Part shown: positions 11,961 through 22,699 of the stretch, piece after piece | Layout: each line of letters opens with the position of its first letter | Numbering within the stretch: the first letter of the stretch is position 1 | From: Anisus vortex | Taxonomy: Eukaryota; Mollusca; Gastropoda; Planorbidae | Assembly (NCBI GenBank): GCA_949126835.1 | Contig: OX421495.1 | Span: 3,791,011-3,855,010 of the forward strand | Direction: 5' to 3' | DNA length: 64,000 bases | Made by a program: the position numbers and the translations under genes | Notes under the pieces: model-generated | Seen by the model: only the letters and a program-made list of their open reading frames with translations | The model's database searches: none | What the model was told of the DNA's origin: nothing

Positions 11961-12420
11961 TGTACAAATGTAGGCCTAATAAGAACACTAAAAAAAAATG
12001 CTATCTCACATTATTTAGGCCTCTACTAGAATATGCATCATCTTTATGGGACACATCAACTAAAGGAAACATTTTAACAGATTGGAACAAAATCAAAAAA
12101 GAGCTGCAAGGTTCATTACTATTACTAGGGAATATTCACAACTGACAAGAGTAACATCAATATTTAAATCACTAAACCTAGAAACTCTAGAGGACAGAAG
12201 AGCAAAGAGTAAAGTAGTAATAATTCATAAAGTAATAAACTCTAATAATTTAGAAACATAACAGCCTGTTGCAAAGCTCAGATTAACATAAGAACAAAAA
12301 CACTTTCATTATCCCTTATGCGAGAACAAATGCATATAAGTAGGCTACTCTGTCTTCCCGATCGTTATCGGGGCATGCAATGTGTTGCCTGAACAAGCCA
12401 AGAAAACCAGTAGCTTAACA
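11960..12420 (+). mobile_element. CR1/L2-like LINE, 5' half of an interrupted copy
   Basis: Decayed coding sequence for LEYASSLWDTSTK, RARRFI-type and LEDRRAKS motifs, then the post-ORF words ATGCGAGAACAAATGCATAT and GAACAAGCCAAGAAAACCAG. Breaks off at GCTTAACA (12,413-12,420) and resumes at 14,549. Confidence 0.88.
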
Positions 12421-13273
12421 CAGTGGCGCTAGGGGGAGCGAACTTTTAGAAAAAAGGCCCCACTTTTAGCAATTTTTCAACGCTAATAGAAGAACTAAGA
12501 ATTTGCACGTATCAAGTGTTATAAGAATATTCTGTGCCTCAGGATACACACACACTGTATAATAAAGCAGTATTTTTTTAACCAACCACGATTTTTACTT
12601 ATGGGAATTTCTGCAAAATTGATTGCTTCTACTCATGTTCGGGACGAACATCTAGTGTCGAAAAGTATTTATAGAATCAATGCGAATGCTTCTATAGGAC
12701 TGCATTCTTCTTTTAATTTTGAAAGACGATATAGACATTTTGAAAGATAATAAAACATTTCAACATTTTTATTTACTGTATTTATGTGTCAATTACATAA
12801 CACTGTCTCTATGATACGTTATAGGAACGCTCTATTCTTTTCTATTTTTTTCCTCTCAGCTATTAAAACACCAAGCCCGACGGTTGTATCCTTAACAAAC
12901 GGAATTTCTTTTTTTTTTTAAAGTTATTTCTCTTCTTTTTTTCTTTCTTTTAAATTCTGTGGGTATCTTTTTCTTTTTTTTTTTTTTGTTTTTTTGCGAA
13001 GTCCGTGTAACCATGTTTTCGATCATTAGACGTATACGCCGAGAAGGAGAAAGCCAGCGCGCTTTAAGTCACATTATTACTTTTCGGTGAGTACACCAGA
13101 CTTAAACTCCACCTTTTTTAAAGAATGCGCGCGAGCGTACTCTTTTGGGGCTCGGAGAACTAACTCTGCAGTGTCCACGCACCACTGATATATCACCGTA
13201 AAAGTTAGGCACAAACGGTTGGCAGTTCCTGTCCACTCTAAGTTCCTGCTTATGACCTGGTATCAAACTAGAG

Positions 13274-14340
13274 CAGAGGTCTGCAACCTAAGGCACGCGT
13301 GCCAAAGTTGGCATGCAGAGCGATTTTCAATGGCACGCGAGAGACCTCCAAGAGGTGTTTTATTATTGATGAAAACAAAACGACTATATTTTCCAGTAAT
13401 ATTTATTTTGAGTGAAATCAATTTCACAACATTTAACTATATGTAGGCCTACTTGTCTTTACAAAAGGCATATATTAAGATAGATAGTTGGGCTTTTTCA
13501 GAAGCACATCGAAGCACTAAAAGCGGAGTTTCAAGACTTTCAAATTGATTTTTTCATAGCTAATCAAGCATAACTGAACTGGCTTAATCTTACTACGATC
13601 TTCTTAGATGTAGAAACTTTTTCTTATTAAGTGAGGGACATTGGCGATTTTAAAACGTAGCCAGTTGAATTATAACCCTTTAATGAAAGGTGCCAAATTG
13701 TTTAAGAGATAAAGTTCTTAAGGTTGAATGGACAAATAATTCTCTGCTCTATTTTTAGAGCTTATGTTCTTTTTCCGTGCGCACACAACACTGATCTGTA
13801 AATGTTTCCGCTCTGTACAACTTTCGATTTTAATATTTCATTGAGAAAATCATAGCGATGAAATAAAACGGAACTTGTATATCAATAACTTTATTTCCTG
13901 TATAGCAATTACTTTATTTATAATCGGGAATTCCGAAAATCAGTGTTTCAAGTCATCATATAGCAGAAATACTAAAGCAAGCGGTCCATGTATATTAAAG
14001 TCTATGATATTGTGTATCTTGGATCTTGACAACCAAATCATAAATGATAACCTTTACAAAATAAATGTGAAAGTTTGGTAATATAATTTTGTATTGGGTA
14101 TAAATGCTAAATAAAACATGATAATCACATACACATTATTTTTTTTTTAAATTAAATATAAAACGCTTTAACGATTTTCTCCCTTTGTTTTGGCCTTTGT
14201 CTAGCAATGGATTTAAATTACCTATTTGTCTTGTAAGAAAACAAGTATAATAGAGCAGATTGACTTTTAGGCTGTTGGCACGCTGTATGATTTAGAAATC
14301 CTAGTTTGGCACACCATTATCAAAAGGTTGCCGACCCCTG
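13274..14340 (+). mobile_element. hAT element, GGTCGGCAACC family, nested
   Basis: Starts CAGAGGTCTGCAACCTAAGG, ends GGTTGCCGACCCCTG, with CTAGAG on both sides (13,268-13,273 and 14,341-14,346). Interior has decayed transposase pieces such as EINFTTFNYM (about 13,400-13,440) and a stretch near 13,490-13,540 like the FQKHIEALK region at 48,152-48,475. Lies inside the 12,421-14,548 element. Confidence 0.82.
13743..14003 (+). mobile_element. MITE, AGACTATAATAAGATGG family, nested
   Basis: From GCTCTATTTTTAGAGCTTAT to CCATGTATATTAAAGTCT; the outer about 27 bp of the left end is missing. Core blocks are as in 810-1067. Lies inside the hAT element at 13,274-14,340. Confidence 0.82.
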
Positions 14341-14548
14341 CTAGAGTGTGACCTTCACTTCGTATCAAATTAAATCAAACTAAAATTAACTAGATCTGGG
14401 ATCTGACAAGGTTCATTAATCATATTGTAAAAAATTTAATAGTTGAAATGCAATTTAACTATAAAAAAAAATATTAGAAATAGTATAAATTGTGCTTGCT
14501 GGCTTGTTAAAATTATTAAATTATTTTTCCCGAAAAGGTCCACTACTG

Positions 14549-14672
14549 GCTTAACATCATTTAAAACATTAATAAAAAAAAATGCAGGCCTAGACTGGGA
14601 CCATGAATGAATGTGGGACGCAATAATCTTCTTTATAGAAGGAGCGTGTGTAATATATAAGATAAGATACTT
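14549..14672 (+). mobile_element. CR1/L2-like LINE, 3' half of the interrupted copy
   Basis: GCTTAACATCATTTAAAACA, AAATGCAGGCCTAGACTGGG, GACGCAATAATCTTC, then tail ATAAGATAAGATA. Completes the copy begun at 11,960. Confidence 0.88.
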
Positions 14673-14804
14673 GGGTCTCAAAAATAGTCATTAATGCGAC
14701 TATTTTGCTTCCTTAAACCTTAGTTTCGTACAGGGGATCAAATCCTAGAACTTGTGATGCTGGCACCATGACCAGATATTCAGGTAGATCTGTATAGAAG
14801 CAGG

Positions 14805-15060
14805 TCTAATACTGGTCTCTGTAGGGACATATTAAAGAATGGTCTGTATACACACGTGAAATAGTGATCTCTGTAGGAACAGATTAAAGAATGGTCTGTA
14901 TACACACGTCAAATAGTGGTCTCTGTAGGAACAGATTAAAGAATGGTCTGTATACACACGTCAAATAGTGGTCTCTGTAGGAACAGATTAAAGAATGGTC
15001 TGTATACACACGTCAAATAGTTGTCTCTGTAGGAAAAGACCAAATAATAGTCTGTATAGA
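14805..15060. repeat. 52-bp minisatellite, left part
   Basis: GGTCTGTATACACACG recurs at 14,841, 14,893, 14,945 and 14,997, a 52-bp period. Related sequence (GAGGAACAGATTAAAGG) reappears at 16,574 beyond the LINE, so the LINE sits within the array. Confidence 0.88.
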
Positions 15061-15069
15061 TCTATGAGG

Positions 15070-16571
15070 AGACCGAATGGTGATCTAGAGCTTGAACAGG
15101 TTTTGTCGTTCATCACCGACATCATTAACACCGCTCTATCCACGAGCGTGGTCTCGGGCTGCTTCAAATCCGCCATTGTCCAGCACTCTGAAAGAAGCCC
15201 GGATTCGACGTAAACGAATGCAAGAACTACTGCCCCAGTATCCAGCCTACCCTTACTTTCCAAGATCCTGGAGCGTGTTATCCTTGAGTAGTTAAATGCC
15301 CACCTGTCTCTGCATTCGCTGATGCCCGCTCACCAGTCCGCGTATCGCCACCATCACAGCACTGAGACAGCGCTTCTGCGGATCATCAATGACCCCCTAA
15401 ACGCTCTATGCCTTTGTGCAACTTGATTTGTCTGCTGCCTTCGATACGATTGATCACCACCGACTCACTGATCACCTCAGCTCTACGTTTGGCTCATGAC
15501 ATCCCCCTCTCCAGGTTCAGAATCGCTCCCAGAAGACCGTTATGATTGAGTCCTTATTCTCCCAGCCTGTTTAAGTCTGCTATGGTGTGCCACAGGGGTC
15601 TGTCCTCCGGCGCAGATCTTTTCACCCTTTACACTCAACCCCGCTCCTTTGTCATCGACATAACCTCAAATATCATTCTTTTGCCAATGACACCAAGCTC
15701 TAAAACAGTGCTGAGCCTGAAGACTTCGACGGACAAGTTGAAGTTGAACAGTGAGAAGACTAAAGCTCTTATCGTTGGTACGAGACAGAGGGTCGTGTCC
15801 CTCACTGCGTCCGATCTTCAGCTGACCCAACTGTGCCTTTCTCCCCGACTGTCAAGAGCCTTGGCATCTATCTGGACTCCACGCTGTCCATGCAGCCCCA
15901 CATCTCCTTCCTCACCAAAATCTGCTTCTTCCATCTGCGTCGTATTGCCGCCATCCGTCGTTATATCACCAAGGAAGCTTGTGTTAAGCTTGTCATCTCT
16001 CTCCTCTTTTCCCGCTTGGACTATTGCAATTCGCTCCTGGCTGGTCTCTCGGCCTCCTCCCTTCAGTACTGTACTGCCCAACTAATCCTCCAGAAGAAGA
16101 AGTCAAATAATATCACTCCTCTCCTCCGATCTCTGCACTAGCTACCCATCAACAACCGGATCTCATTTAAGCTGGCTTCTCTCTGCTATAAGTGCCTGAG
16201 TAACTCTGCCCCGGATTACCTTCGCTCCTGTCTTGAGCTCTACAGTCAATCCCGCCCACTTCGTTCGGCTTCTGGTGCGCTTACCCTGCGTATCCCTCGT
16301 GTGAGGCTAGTGTCCGCAGGCCAACGTGCATTCTCCTACTTGGGACCGTCCGCTTGGAATCATCTCTCCCTACAGCTTCGCCAGAGCCCTAGCTTGGACA
16401 CCTTCAGGAGCCGACTGAAGACTCACCTATTTCGTTAGCAGTAATTGCATTTTCGTCTGTTGTTCGTTGTCTGTATTCTGTAGTTGTCTTTTTTTTTTAG
16501 CGCATAGGATTGTCATCAACGGGATATGCGCTATACAAGCACCATTATTATTATTATAATTATTATTATTA
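15070..16571 (+). mobile_element. Non-LTR retrotransposon with decayed reverse transcriptase
   Basis: Successive pieces in different frames: SAYRHHHSTETALLRIIN (about 15,335), DLSAAFDTIDHHRLTDHL (about 15,425), FANDTK (15,680), KLKLNSEKTKALIVGTR (about 15,740), LDYCNSLLAGL (about 16,018), ITPLLRSLH..LPINNRI, GPSAWNHLSLQLR and KTHLFR then stop (about 16,436). These are the usual RT order and C-terminal landmarks of CR1/L2/Rex-type LINEs. The catalytic FADD-type box reads FAND, and several frameshifts and stops are present, so it cannot be active. The 3' end is GCGCTATACAAGCACC followed by ATT repeats (16,533-16,571). Confidence 0.88.
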
Positions 16572-18080
16572 GAGAGGAACAGATTAAAGGGTGAGATAAC
16601 TTAAACCTCACATGAGTGCAGAGCCTAGTACGGTACTATGATTGGGCTACACTCAAAGAAAATATGTATACTTCCTAAATCAAATAAAACACGTTTCTTT
16701 TTTAGATAACTAGTAAAATATAGGTAGACGAAAAAAATACGAAAAAATGAACAACTAGTCTAAGCTTAATATTTGACGTTGATGTGTTTAACATATTTAT
16801 TTTTAGCGAATTCATCTTAGAAAATATATCTAAACACTGATTAACTAATTCCTAGTCTTTTAAAAAGCAATCTCAATCATTGTATAAATGGCAAAGCCTC
16901 TCTTTGAACTTGGATTTGTGAAAACAGAAGCAGACCAATTTCTTAACGCACGGTATTTTTCGAAATAATAGTGACTTGTGTATTTCTTTCGGTTCTCTCC
17001 CTTTGAACGTATTTCTCCAAACCTACGTCTCTCTGACGTTTATATAGCCGTAGGAATGACAAAGAATGAGCACTCTTGGTCAGAAGAAAAGGGGAGATAA
17101 ACTGGGGTGTCGCCAAGTGCTGCTGAAAGGAATAATGTTCCTTACCCGTCGGAGATGAGAGTTTAACGACGGGCCATACGTCATCGCCCGCCTGTTTTAT
17201 TCACTGCTGAAAGAAGAAGAGGATGAAGAAGACAAAGAAGAAAAAAATGACGGAATCGGTTCCACAGGATGAGCTATTCGATTTCCGCCCTGTTTACTTA
17301 GACAAATTTCATGCTTAAGCAGATTTCTCGCGAATCAAAGCGCAATCTATTAGTTCCCAGATGGAGAAAGCAAATATGAAAAATAAATTAGTATTTAGTT
17401 AATGAGTTAATGACTTTTGTATGAGTCGATACCCGCTACACAGTTACAGTTTTATTAGTATAGCTTTGAAAATGTATTTATTTTCGTTTTAAAGCTTTAT
17501 CCTTTTAGAAATAGATAGAACAAGTATCCAGTACTAGATCAAGAGTCAATATAGACCAACATTCTCCAACGTTTTGAGAAAAAAAGGAAAAAATGGACAA
17601 TTCTAGGAAATATTTTTTTTTACGAACATTCAATTTAATCATCTAATTTTTACTGGTTTGTTGTAAGATTTTTTCCCACACAAAGACAAGATGTTAACCT
17701 AAATGTTTATGTATAGAACTATAGAATTAGGCGCCTTTTTTTTTTATATTACTAGAGTGTAAATATGTGAAAAATAAAATTAAATAATTTTCTGATAGAT
17801 CTATATAGGTCTATCAATTTCAAAAGCAATTTGTTCATTGAAAAAAATGTTACTAGGTTTCCCAAACTAAAAGTATTAGCTCCGGGAATAATTAAAGTAC
17901 ATAGAAATTTAGCAAAAACTAGATCTAACTATGTGAATTTTTTTTTTACATTTTGGATCAATTTCAAACAATTCCCTCCCCCTTAAATCACAGAATCTGT
18001 CTCGACTACTTAGTACTCGAAAGATTAGTTGTTTGTTTTTGTATTTTCCCGCCCATGGGTTAAGTTTTGTTCACCAAGTC
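16572..18080. other. AT-rich intergenic DNA with one unique GC-richer stretch
   Basis: Mostly AT-rich with no coding signal. About 17,030-17,330 is less AT-rich and shows no repeat I recognise (words such as GACGGGCCATACGTCATCGC and GATTTCCGCCCTG), and could hold a regulatory element. Nothing else stands out. Confidence 0.25.
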
Positions 18081-18520
18081 AGCGGTGTTTGCTGTGGCCG
18101 AAACCAAATTTTTGGTTTGGATTTTGGAGTTGTTTGTAAAATTAATATTACACAACAAATGTGCAGTCTTTGAAAATCTTTTTTGTTTTGGCAATTTCGG
18201 TGTATCTTTCGGTTTTGACCGATGGTGTATTGAAACTTTCGTCTTCTGTTTCGGCTGAAGGTCAATTTATAACTTTCGGTATTTGGTTTCGTCGGCCTCT
18301 AAAGCAGAATAAAATACGCAGTCTGAATTTTTAAAGTTAAAATACCGTAGATATTCGGCTGATGACCAAAAGTCAATATCAGTTTCGGCCGAAACCGAAA
18401 GAAATCTGAAAGCTAACATTTCGGCTTCGGCCGAAATCGAAACTACACCTAAAGAAGTCATTTGCCTACTTTCGGCGCCGAAACCAAAAACCAAAACCGA
18501 ATTTCGGTCGGCCTCTACAC
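18081..18520. mobile_element. Inverted-repeat element of the GGCCGAAACC type
   Basis: Left end CTGTGGCCGAAACCAAATTT, right end the inverse CCGAATTTCGGTCGGCC (18,499-18,515). TTTCGGCCGAAACCGAAAG and TTCGGCTTCGGCCGAAATCG words recur inside, so it is a mosaic of inverted copies. Short open frames on both strands are shadows of the palindromes. Confidence 0.55.
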
Positions 18521-18875
18521 TAGAGTAGGCTACAATCCGCTAGAGACACACTCGGTTGCATCGCTAACAAGTGAGCGCAGGACATTCAGACCTGTGCTAG
18601 GGCAGACTATGCACATTTTTTTTGTTCTTTCCCGCACTCTTATCTTTTGTGAAAAGACGAAGTTTGTTTTCCTTGCGGCCCCAGGTGTGTAAAAATTGCT
18701 CATCCATATAGATCTACTTTAGTGATACCGGTCTAAAAATTCAGAAAATCCAAGTTGGGCTCTTTAAAAAAAAATACAAGAAAAGCCAAGTTAAAATAAA
18801 AAGAGTATAAGTGACCTATTTTGTGCCACTATTTTAAAAAAATCTTTGATTGCTAAATAATTTAATTAGTGTAGA

Positions 18876-19183
18876 CCACTGATCTATAAAAAGAATGGAT
18901 TAGGCACGGAAGTAACATTCTTGAAGGCAAAAATAAATAGGCTTTCGCGTGACTTTCACTAATCTATGAAATTATATTTCCTAAACACTGACCTGCAAAT
19001 GCATTTCAAGTGACTTAGATTTACTTTTTTATCGTATGGATTAGTTCTAATCGTAAGTAGTTTATTCATGTAGCTCGCTTATGTAGATAAGTGAATAGTG
19101 GGAATTGGGAATTCATTTTGGCTTCAATTTGCGCATACACATTTAATATGTAAGCGCTATCATGTCTTTCTATAGATCAATGG
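18876..19183. mobile_element. Inverted-repeat element ACTGATCTATAAAAAGAATGG, copy A
   Basis: Left CCACTGATCTATAAAAAGAA; right TCTTTCTATAGATCAATGG is its imperfect inverse. Interior includes GCTTTCGCGTGACTTTCACT, present in inverse form in copy B. Confidence 0.65.
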
Positions 19184-19339
19184 GGTTGACCTATACACTC
19201 TGTTGACCTTTTATCCCCCCCCCCCATTTTCAGCAACACTCCCTCCCAGTAATGTCCCCCTTTTACCAAATTTACATAGTAGCCTAAGAGTAATGTAAAA
19301 AAAAAAAAGTAAGTATGGGGAGGGGCTGGTATCTAGGAT

Positions 19340-19740
19340 TAGAAAAGACGTAAATAAAGTTTTATATGTTGTTTGTAAGTTGATTTACGCGGCATTAATA
19401 AACTCCCTTAGGTACAAGGGAGAGAACTCTCTCCCAGCCACCGATTCCCCAGCGAGCGTTACCGGAACTCGAGCCGTGTTGATCTACCGCGTTTTTTTTA
19501 TATACTATTTTTGTTTTTATTTGATTGGCGGGAGAGAGCGCAATCAATCGGAGATCTCCCAACGGTTGTTGGATGCACCGAATTCTCGCGAGGCTCTGAC
19601 CCGGTGAATGTCCCTCGGTGAGAGACTGGAATTCGCTTTCATGTGACCGCTGAGTGTTTTAGTGCAGACTCTCTTCGCGCCCTTCTCACTGTCTGTGCCA
19701 CAAAACGTCAACGATAAATTACCTACATAAAAAACAGCGC
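19340..19740 (+). promoter_or_regulatory. Unique CpG-containing stretch, possible promoter or enhancer
   Basis: Between two transposon copies, with a GC content and CpG density above surroundings (ACCGGAACTCGAGCCG, GATTGGCGGGAGAGAGCG, TTCTCGCGAGG). It contains an inverted CCAAT (GATTGG) and a splice-donor-like CTCGGTGAGA at 19,614. No conserved protein is encoded. Confidence 0.25.
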
Positions 19741-19791
19741 CTTGTATGCTTGCAGGCGTGTGTGCGTGTGTGCGTGTGTGTGTGTTGTGAG

Positions 19792-20350
19792 CCCTGATCT
19801 ATAAAAAGAATGGACAGCGCCTCAATAATGAATAATTTGTATCTACAAATTGAGGCTAGAATTGATTACATTAAAGACTATAATAAGATGGACCGCTTGC
19901 TTTATTATCAGAGCTTTAGTGTTGTTTCTTTCCGTGCGAAGACTCCTAAACGTATCTAAAGTTTTCCGCTGTATACAACCTTCGATTTTATGCATAATTT
20001 TCACTGATCTATGATCATAGTTAATTTTTCATTGAGAAAATCATAGCGAATTACTAAGCCGGAATTAGGCCTATAGAGGACCGGATGCGATCGGAAATTC
20101 CGAAAAAGAGTATTTCAAGCTATCAAATTGCAGAAATATCAAATATATAATAAGATGGACGAGCGGTCCATCTTATTATAGTCTTTGATTATACTATTCA
20201 CTTATCCATATAAGTGAGTTATAGGAAATGCATTTATAGGTCAGTGTTTGGGAAATCTAGATTTATAGTGAAAGTCACGTGAAAGCCTAATGATTTTGGC
20301 TTCAAGAATATAGTTTCTGGGTCCAATCCATTCTTTTTATAGATCAGTGG
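19792..20350. mobile_element. Inverted-repeat element ACTGATCTATAAAAAGAATGG, copy B (interrupted)
   Basis: Left CCCTGATCTATAAAAAGAAT at 19,792, right CCATTCTTTTTATAGATCAG at 20,328. A MITE (19,875-20,184) is inserted inside. Right-hand interior (CACGTGAAAGCC) is the inverse of copy A's interior. Confidence 0.75.
19875..20184 (+). mobile_element. MITE, AGACTATAATAAGATGG family, nested in copy B
   Basis: Perfect outer ends AGACTATAATAAGATGGACC and GGTCCATCTTATTATAGTCT. Core blocks TTTCCGTGCG and CATTGAGAAAATCATAGCG are present. Confidence 0.85.
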
Positions 20351-20471
20351 TTGTGAGAATTGTCTTATATATTATATTATTATATAAAAAAATTAATTTC
20401 GATATTGAAAAAAAAAATCGACTTAAAATTTCTAACAATAAAATTAGCAATAAAAAAGCTCATGCCTAGGG

Positions 20472-20676
20472 CAGGGGTCGGCAAACTGTTGATAATGGCG
20501 TGTCAAAGTAAGATTCCTATATCATTCAGCGTACCAACAGCCTAAAGGTTAGTCTATTCTTCTCTTCTTTTGTAGAACAGACTATAATCGTCCTTTTGGG
20601 AGGTTTTCTGTGTTAAAATCGCTCTGCATGTCAGCGTGAAAATTCTAGCACGGGTGCCGTTCGTTGCCGATCCCTG
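20472..20676 (+). mobile_element. Short hAT MITE (205 bp) with perfect 8-bp target duplication
   Basis: Starts CAGGGGTCGGCAAACTGTTG, ends GTTGCCGATCCCTG. Exact GCCTAGGG on both sides (20,464-20,471 and 20,677-20,684). Non-coding internal-deletion derivative of the GGTCGGCAACC hAT family. Confidence 0.92.
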
Positions 20677-20684
20677 GCCTAGGG

Positions 20685-22173
20685 CATTAAGGAAAGGGGA
20701 GGACAACAGACATTTTCGTTTCAGACATTTATCATACTGCAAACGGTGAAGCTGAATCAGTTACCACAATAATGGCTTGTACAATAAATAAAATCTGGTA
20801 GACCTATATAGATTTTCCGAATGGTTGAGTCGGCCTACTGCAAAATAATCCGTACAAAATAGTTTCAATATTTCTGTATTTTACAGAACTTTGAGTTACA
20901 AATAATAGGCCTATACGGTGGAATAATTCCACCCCAACATTTTAAAAATGCTTAAAGCCCAATATCATGCAAATATTTCAATAACTCCTTTTTTGTACGA
21001 ATTTAAGTATAAAGTTAGTGTAAAAAAAGAAGTTTAAAAAAACTTTTTTTTAAATGCGACATCTTTACAAAATCGTGGCAATTCCAAACCTTTTTGACAA
21101 AATTGAAAAAAAATTTTTTTTTTACTTTTTTAAGCTGTGCCTGAACTACATTTTTGTAAGAGACAGGATGTTGGCAATGAATTAAAGGTGTTTCCACTTT
21201 ATAGCTAATATGTTTAGGGCCTCTAGTGGTCTTACTCCGGCCCTATGCACTATATTATGTTTTCGCTATTGGTGTTTTCTTGAAAGAAAACTCTATAATT
21301 TTGGCGTTTTGGGCCTTGTGAAGGTAAATAGGCTAAGTCAAATTGGTTAAAATGGTTTTTTTTTTCCTTTTTCAACAGAAACTGTTAATGCTTTGGCGAA
21401 ATAATTGCCATTCATTGACGAGTTTTACATCGTACGCATGCTTTAATTTTGGATTACACATCACTTCCGATCCTATTCGCTAAAAAAGATTTAAATAAAT
21501 GGCTGCCTTCTGCTATAAATTCTGGCATACTTACTTTTAATATTTAAGACATATATGCCTCACAATAATATTTATAGCCTTTGTTTATTTGTAGTCGGCC
21601 TGAACTTGCTGTTGAAAGTGCGATGAATTTCTCAACATCCGTGAATGTCAAGTCAGCAACAAGGCGTAAATCTCTGCTTTCAATCGTAATGGTTGCCATT
21701 GTAAGCAAAACAAAACGAAACCGGAAGTTCAACAATGCACTATAGCGGAGCAGCATTTTCATCCAAATTGCCTATTTAAGACTCGTCAATTGGAAGCCAA
21801 ATTTAGTTTAGAAAATGGGCGTAGCAGAGAATTTCAATCCAAGAAAATGACAGGGGGGAGATCAACCTTAAAATGCCTTAATGCAAATGCTATTGATCTA
21901 GGCACTACTAGGCAGACAAACAAGTACATTTAGGAAAAAAAACAGATCCTGTGAAATAGATGAATAGGTTCAATTGATGACTTGTCCGAATGATTAGATA
22001 ATATAATCCAGATCGATGCTTTATTACTAAGTTTTTCCAAAGACTATAATAAGATGGTAAAGGCTACTTTACATTACTTTTTTTAAAATATAATTTATTA
22101 CTGGTTGGAACTATGTATGAAGTCCAATAAGTGATTTGAAATATTGAAACAGAAATCATTTCTTTGCTGCATC

Positions 22174-22213
<40 letters not shown>

Positions 22214-22370
22214 CTCTCTTTCAATCTCTAGTGTCGTTTAGCAGTTACAATTCGCATATAGGCATACATTTCTAATAAAATAAAAGAATTCACAACTTCG
22301 TCAAATGACAATGGTAGCCTATGTAGCATATGTAGCCTATAATGTAACTGTTTGTTATTGGATTGTATTT
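20685..22370. other. AT-rich intergenic DNA
   Basis: Apart from the FLYWCH-like fragment, it holds A/T homopolymers near 21,025-21,130, a MITE end fragment at 22,041-22,057 (AGACTATAATAAGATGG) and a (CT)n tract at 22,165-22,210. No gene seen. Confidence 0.4.
21541..21762 (-). pseudogene. Short ORF with a FLYWCH-like start, probable transposase fragment
   Basis: The minus frame begins MATITIESRDLRLVADL at about 21,699 and ends SSGRLQINKGYKYYCEAYMS. The SGRLxxxKGYKY pattern resembles the start of FLYWCH zinc fingers, common in Mutator-like elements, but the Cys/His ligands beyond it are absent. A related SSGLLEICKGYK piece is encoded at 50,460-50,510 on the + strand, so it is a repeat rather than a host gene. 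The assignment is weak. Confidence 0.3.
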
Positions 22371-22562
22371 CTAAATTAGAGTTTAATGCCTTATGTTTTA
22401 TTACTACTTTACTCTTTGCTCTTCTGTCCTCTAGTGTTTCTAGGTTTAGTGATTTGACTAATGGTGTTACTCTTGTCAGTTGTGAACCTTGCAGCTCTTT
22501 TCTGAATGTGTTCTAATTTTTAAAATTTTCTTTAGTTGATGGGTCCCATTCAGAAATGTAGG
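22370..22562 (-). mobile_element. CR1/L2-like LINE fragment
   Basis: The rc reads GGACCCATCAACTAAAG, AAGAGCTGCAAGGTTC, AACACTAGAGGACAGAAG and AAACATAAGGCATTAAACTC, the C-terminal coding end of the family at 50,850-51,030. Confidence 0.85.
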
Positions 22563-22699
22563 ATATGTAAAACTACTAGAGTCTTTATTCATAAACAAAA
22601 CGCTTTAAAAAAAAATGACTTGTCTTATTAAGGGGATATATTAAATTAAATCCTTTGTCTTCAAGTAATGGAGACATTTACTGCCAGTTGATTAAGTAG

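Larger units (their letters stand above)
12421..14548 (+). mobile_element. DNA transposon inserted in the LINE (8-bp target duplication)
   Basis: Begins CAGTGGCGCTAGGGGG and ends GGTCCACTACTG. Flanked by an exact 8-bp duplication, GCTTAACA, at 12,413-12,420 and 14,549-14,556; removing it restores a continuous LINE. The size of the duplication and the CAGTG end suggest a hAT-type element. The interior before 13,274 shows no recognisable transposase. Confidence 0.8.

Noticed and set aside
13013..13087. ATG followed by 24 open codons and a GTGAGT donor, resembling a first coding exon
   Set aside because: Lies inside the 12,421-14,548 DNA transposon; at most part of that element.
15546..16141. 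Several overlapping ORFs of 80-180 codons on both strands
   Set aside because: Pieces of one frameshifted LINE reverse transcriptase; the other-strand frames are shadows.
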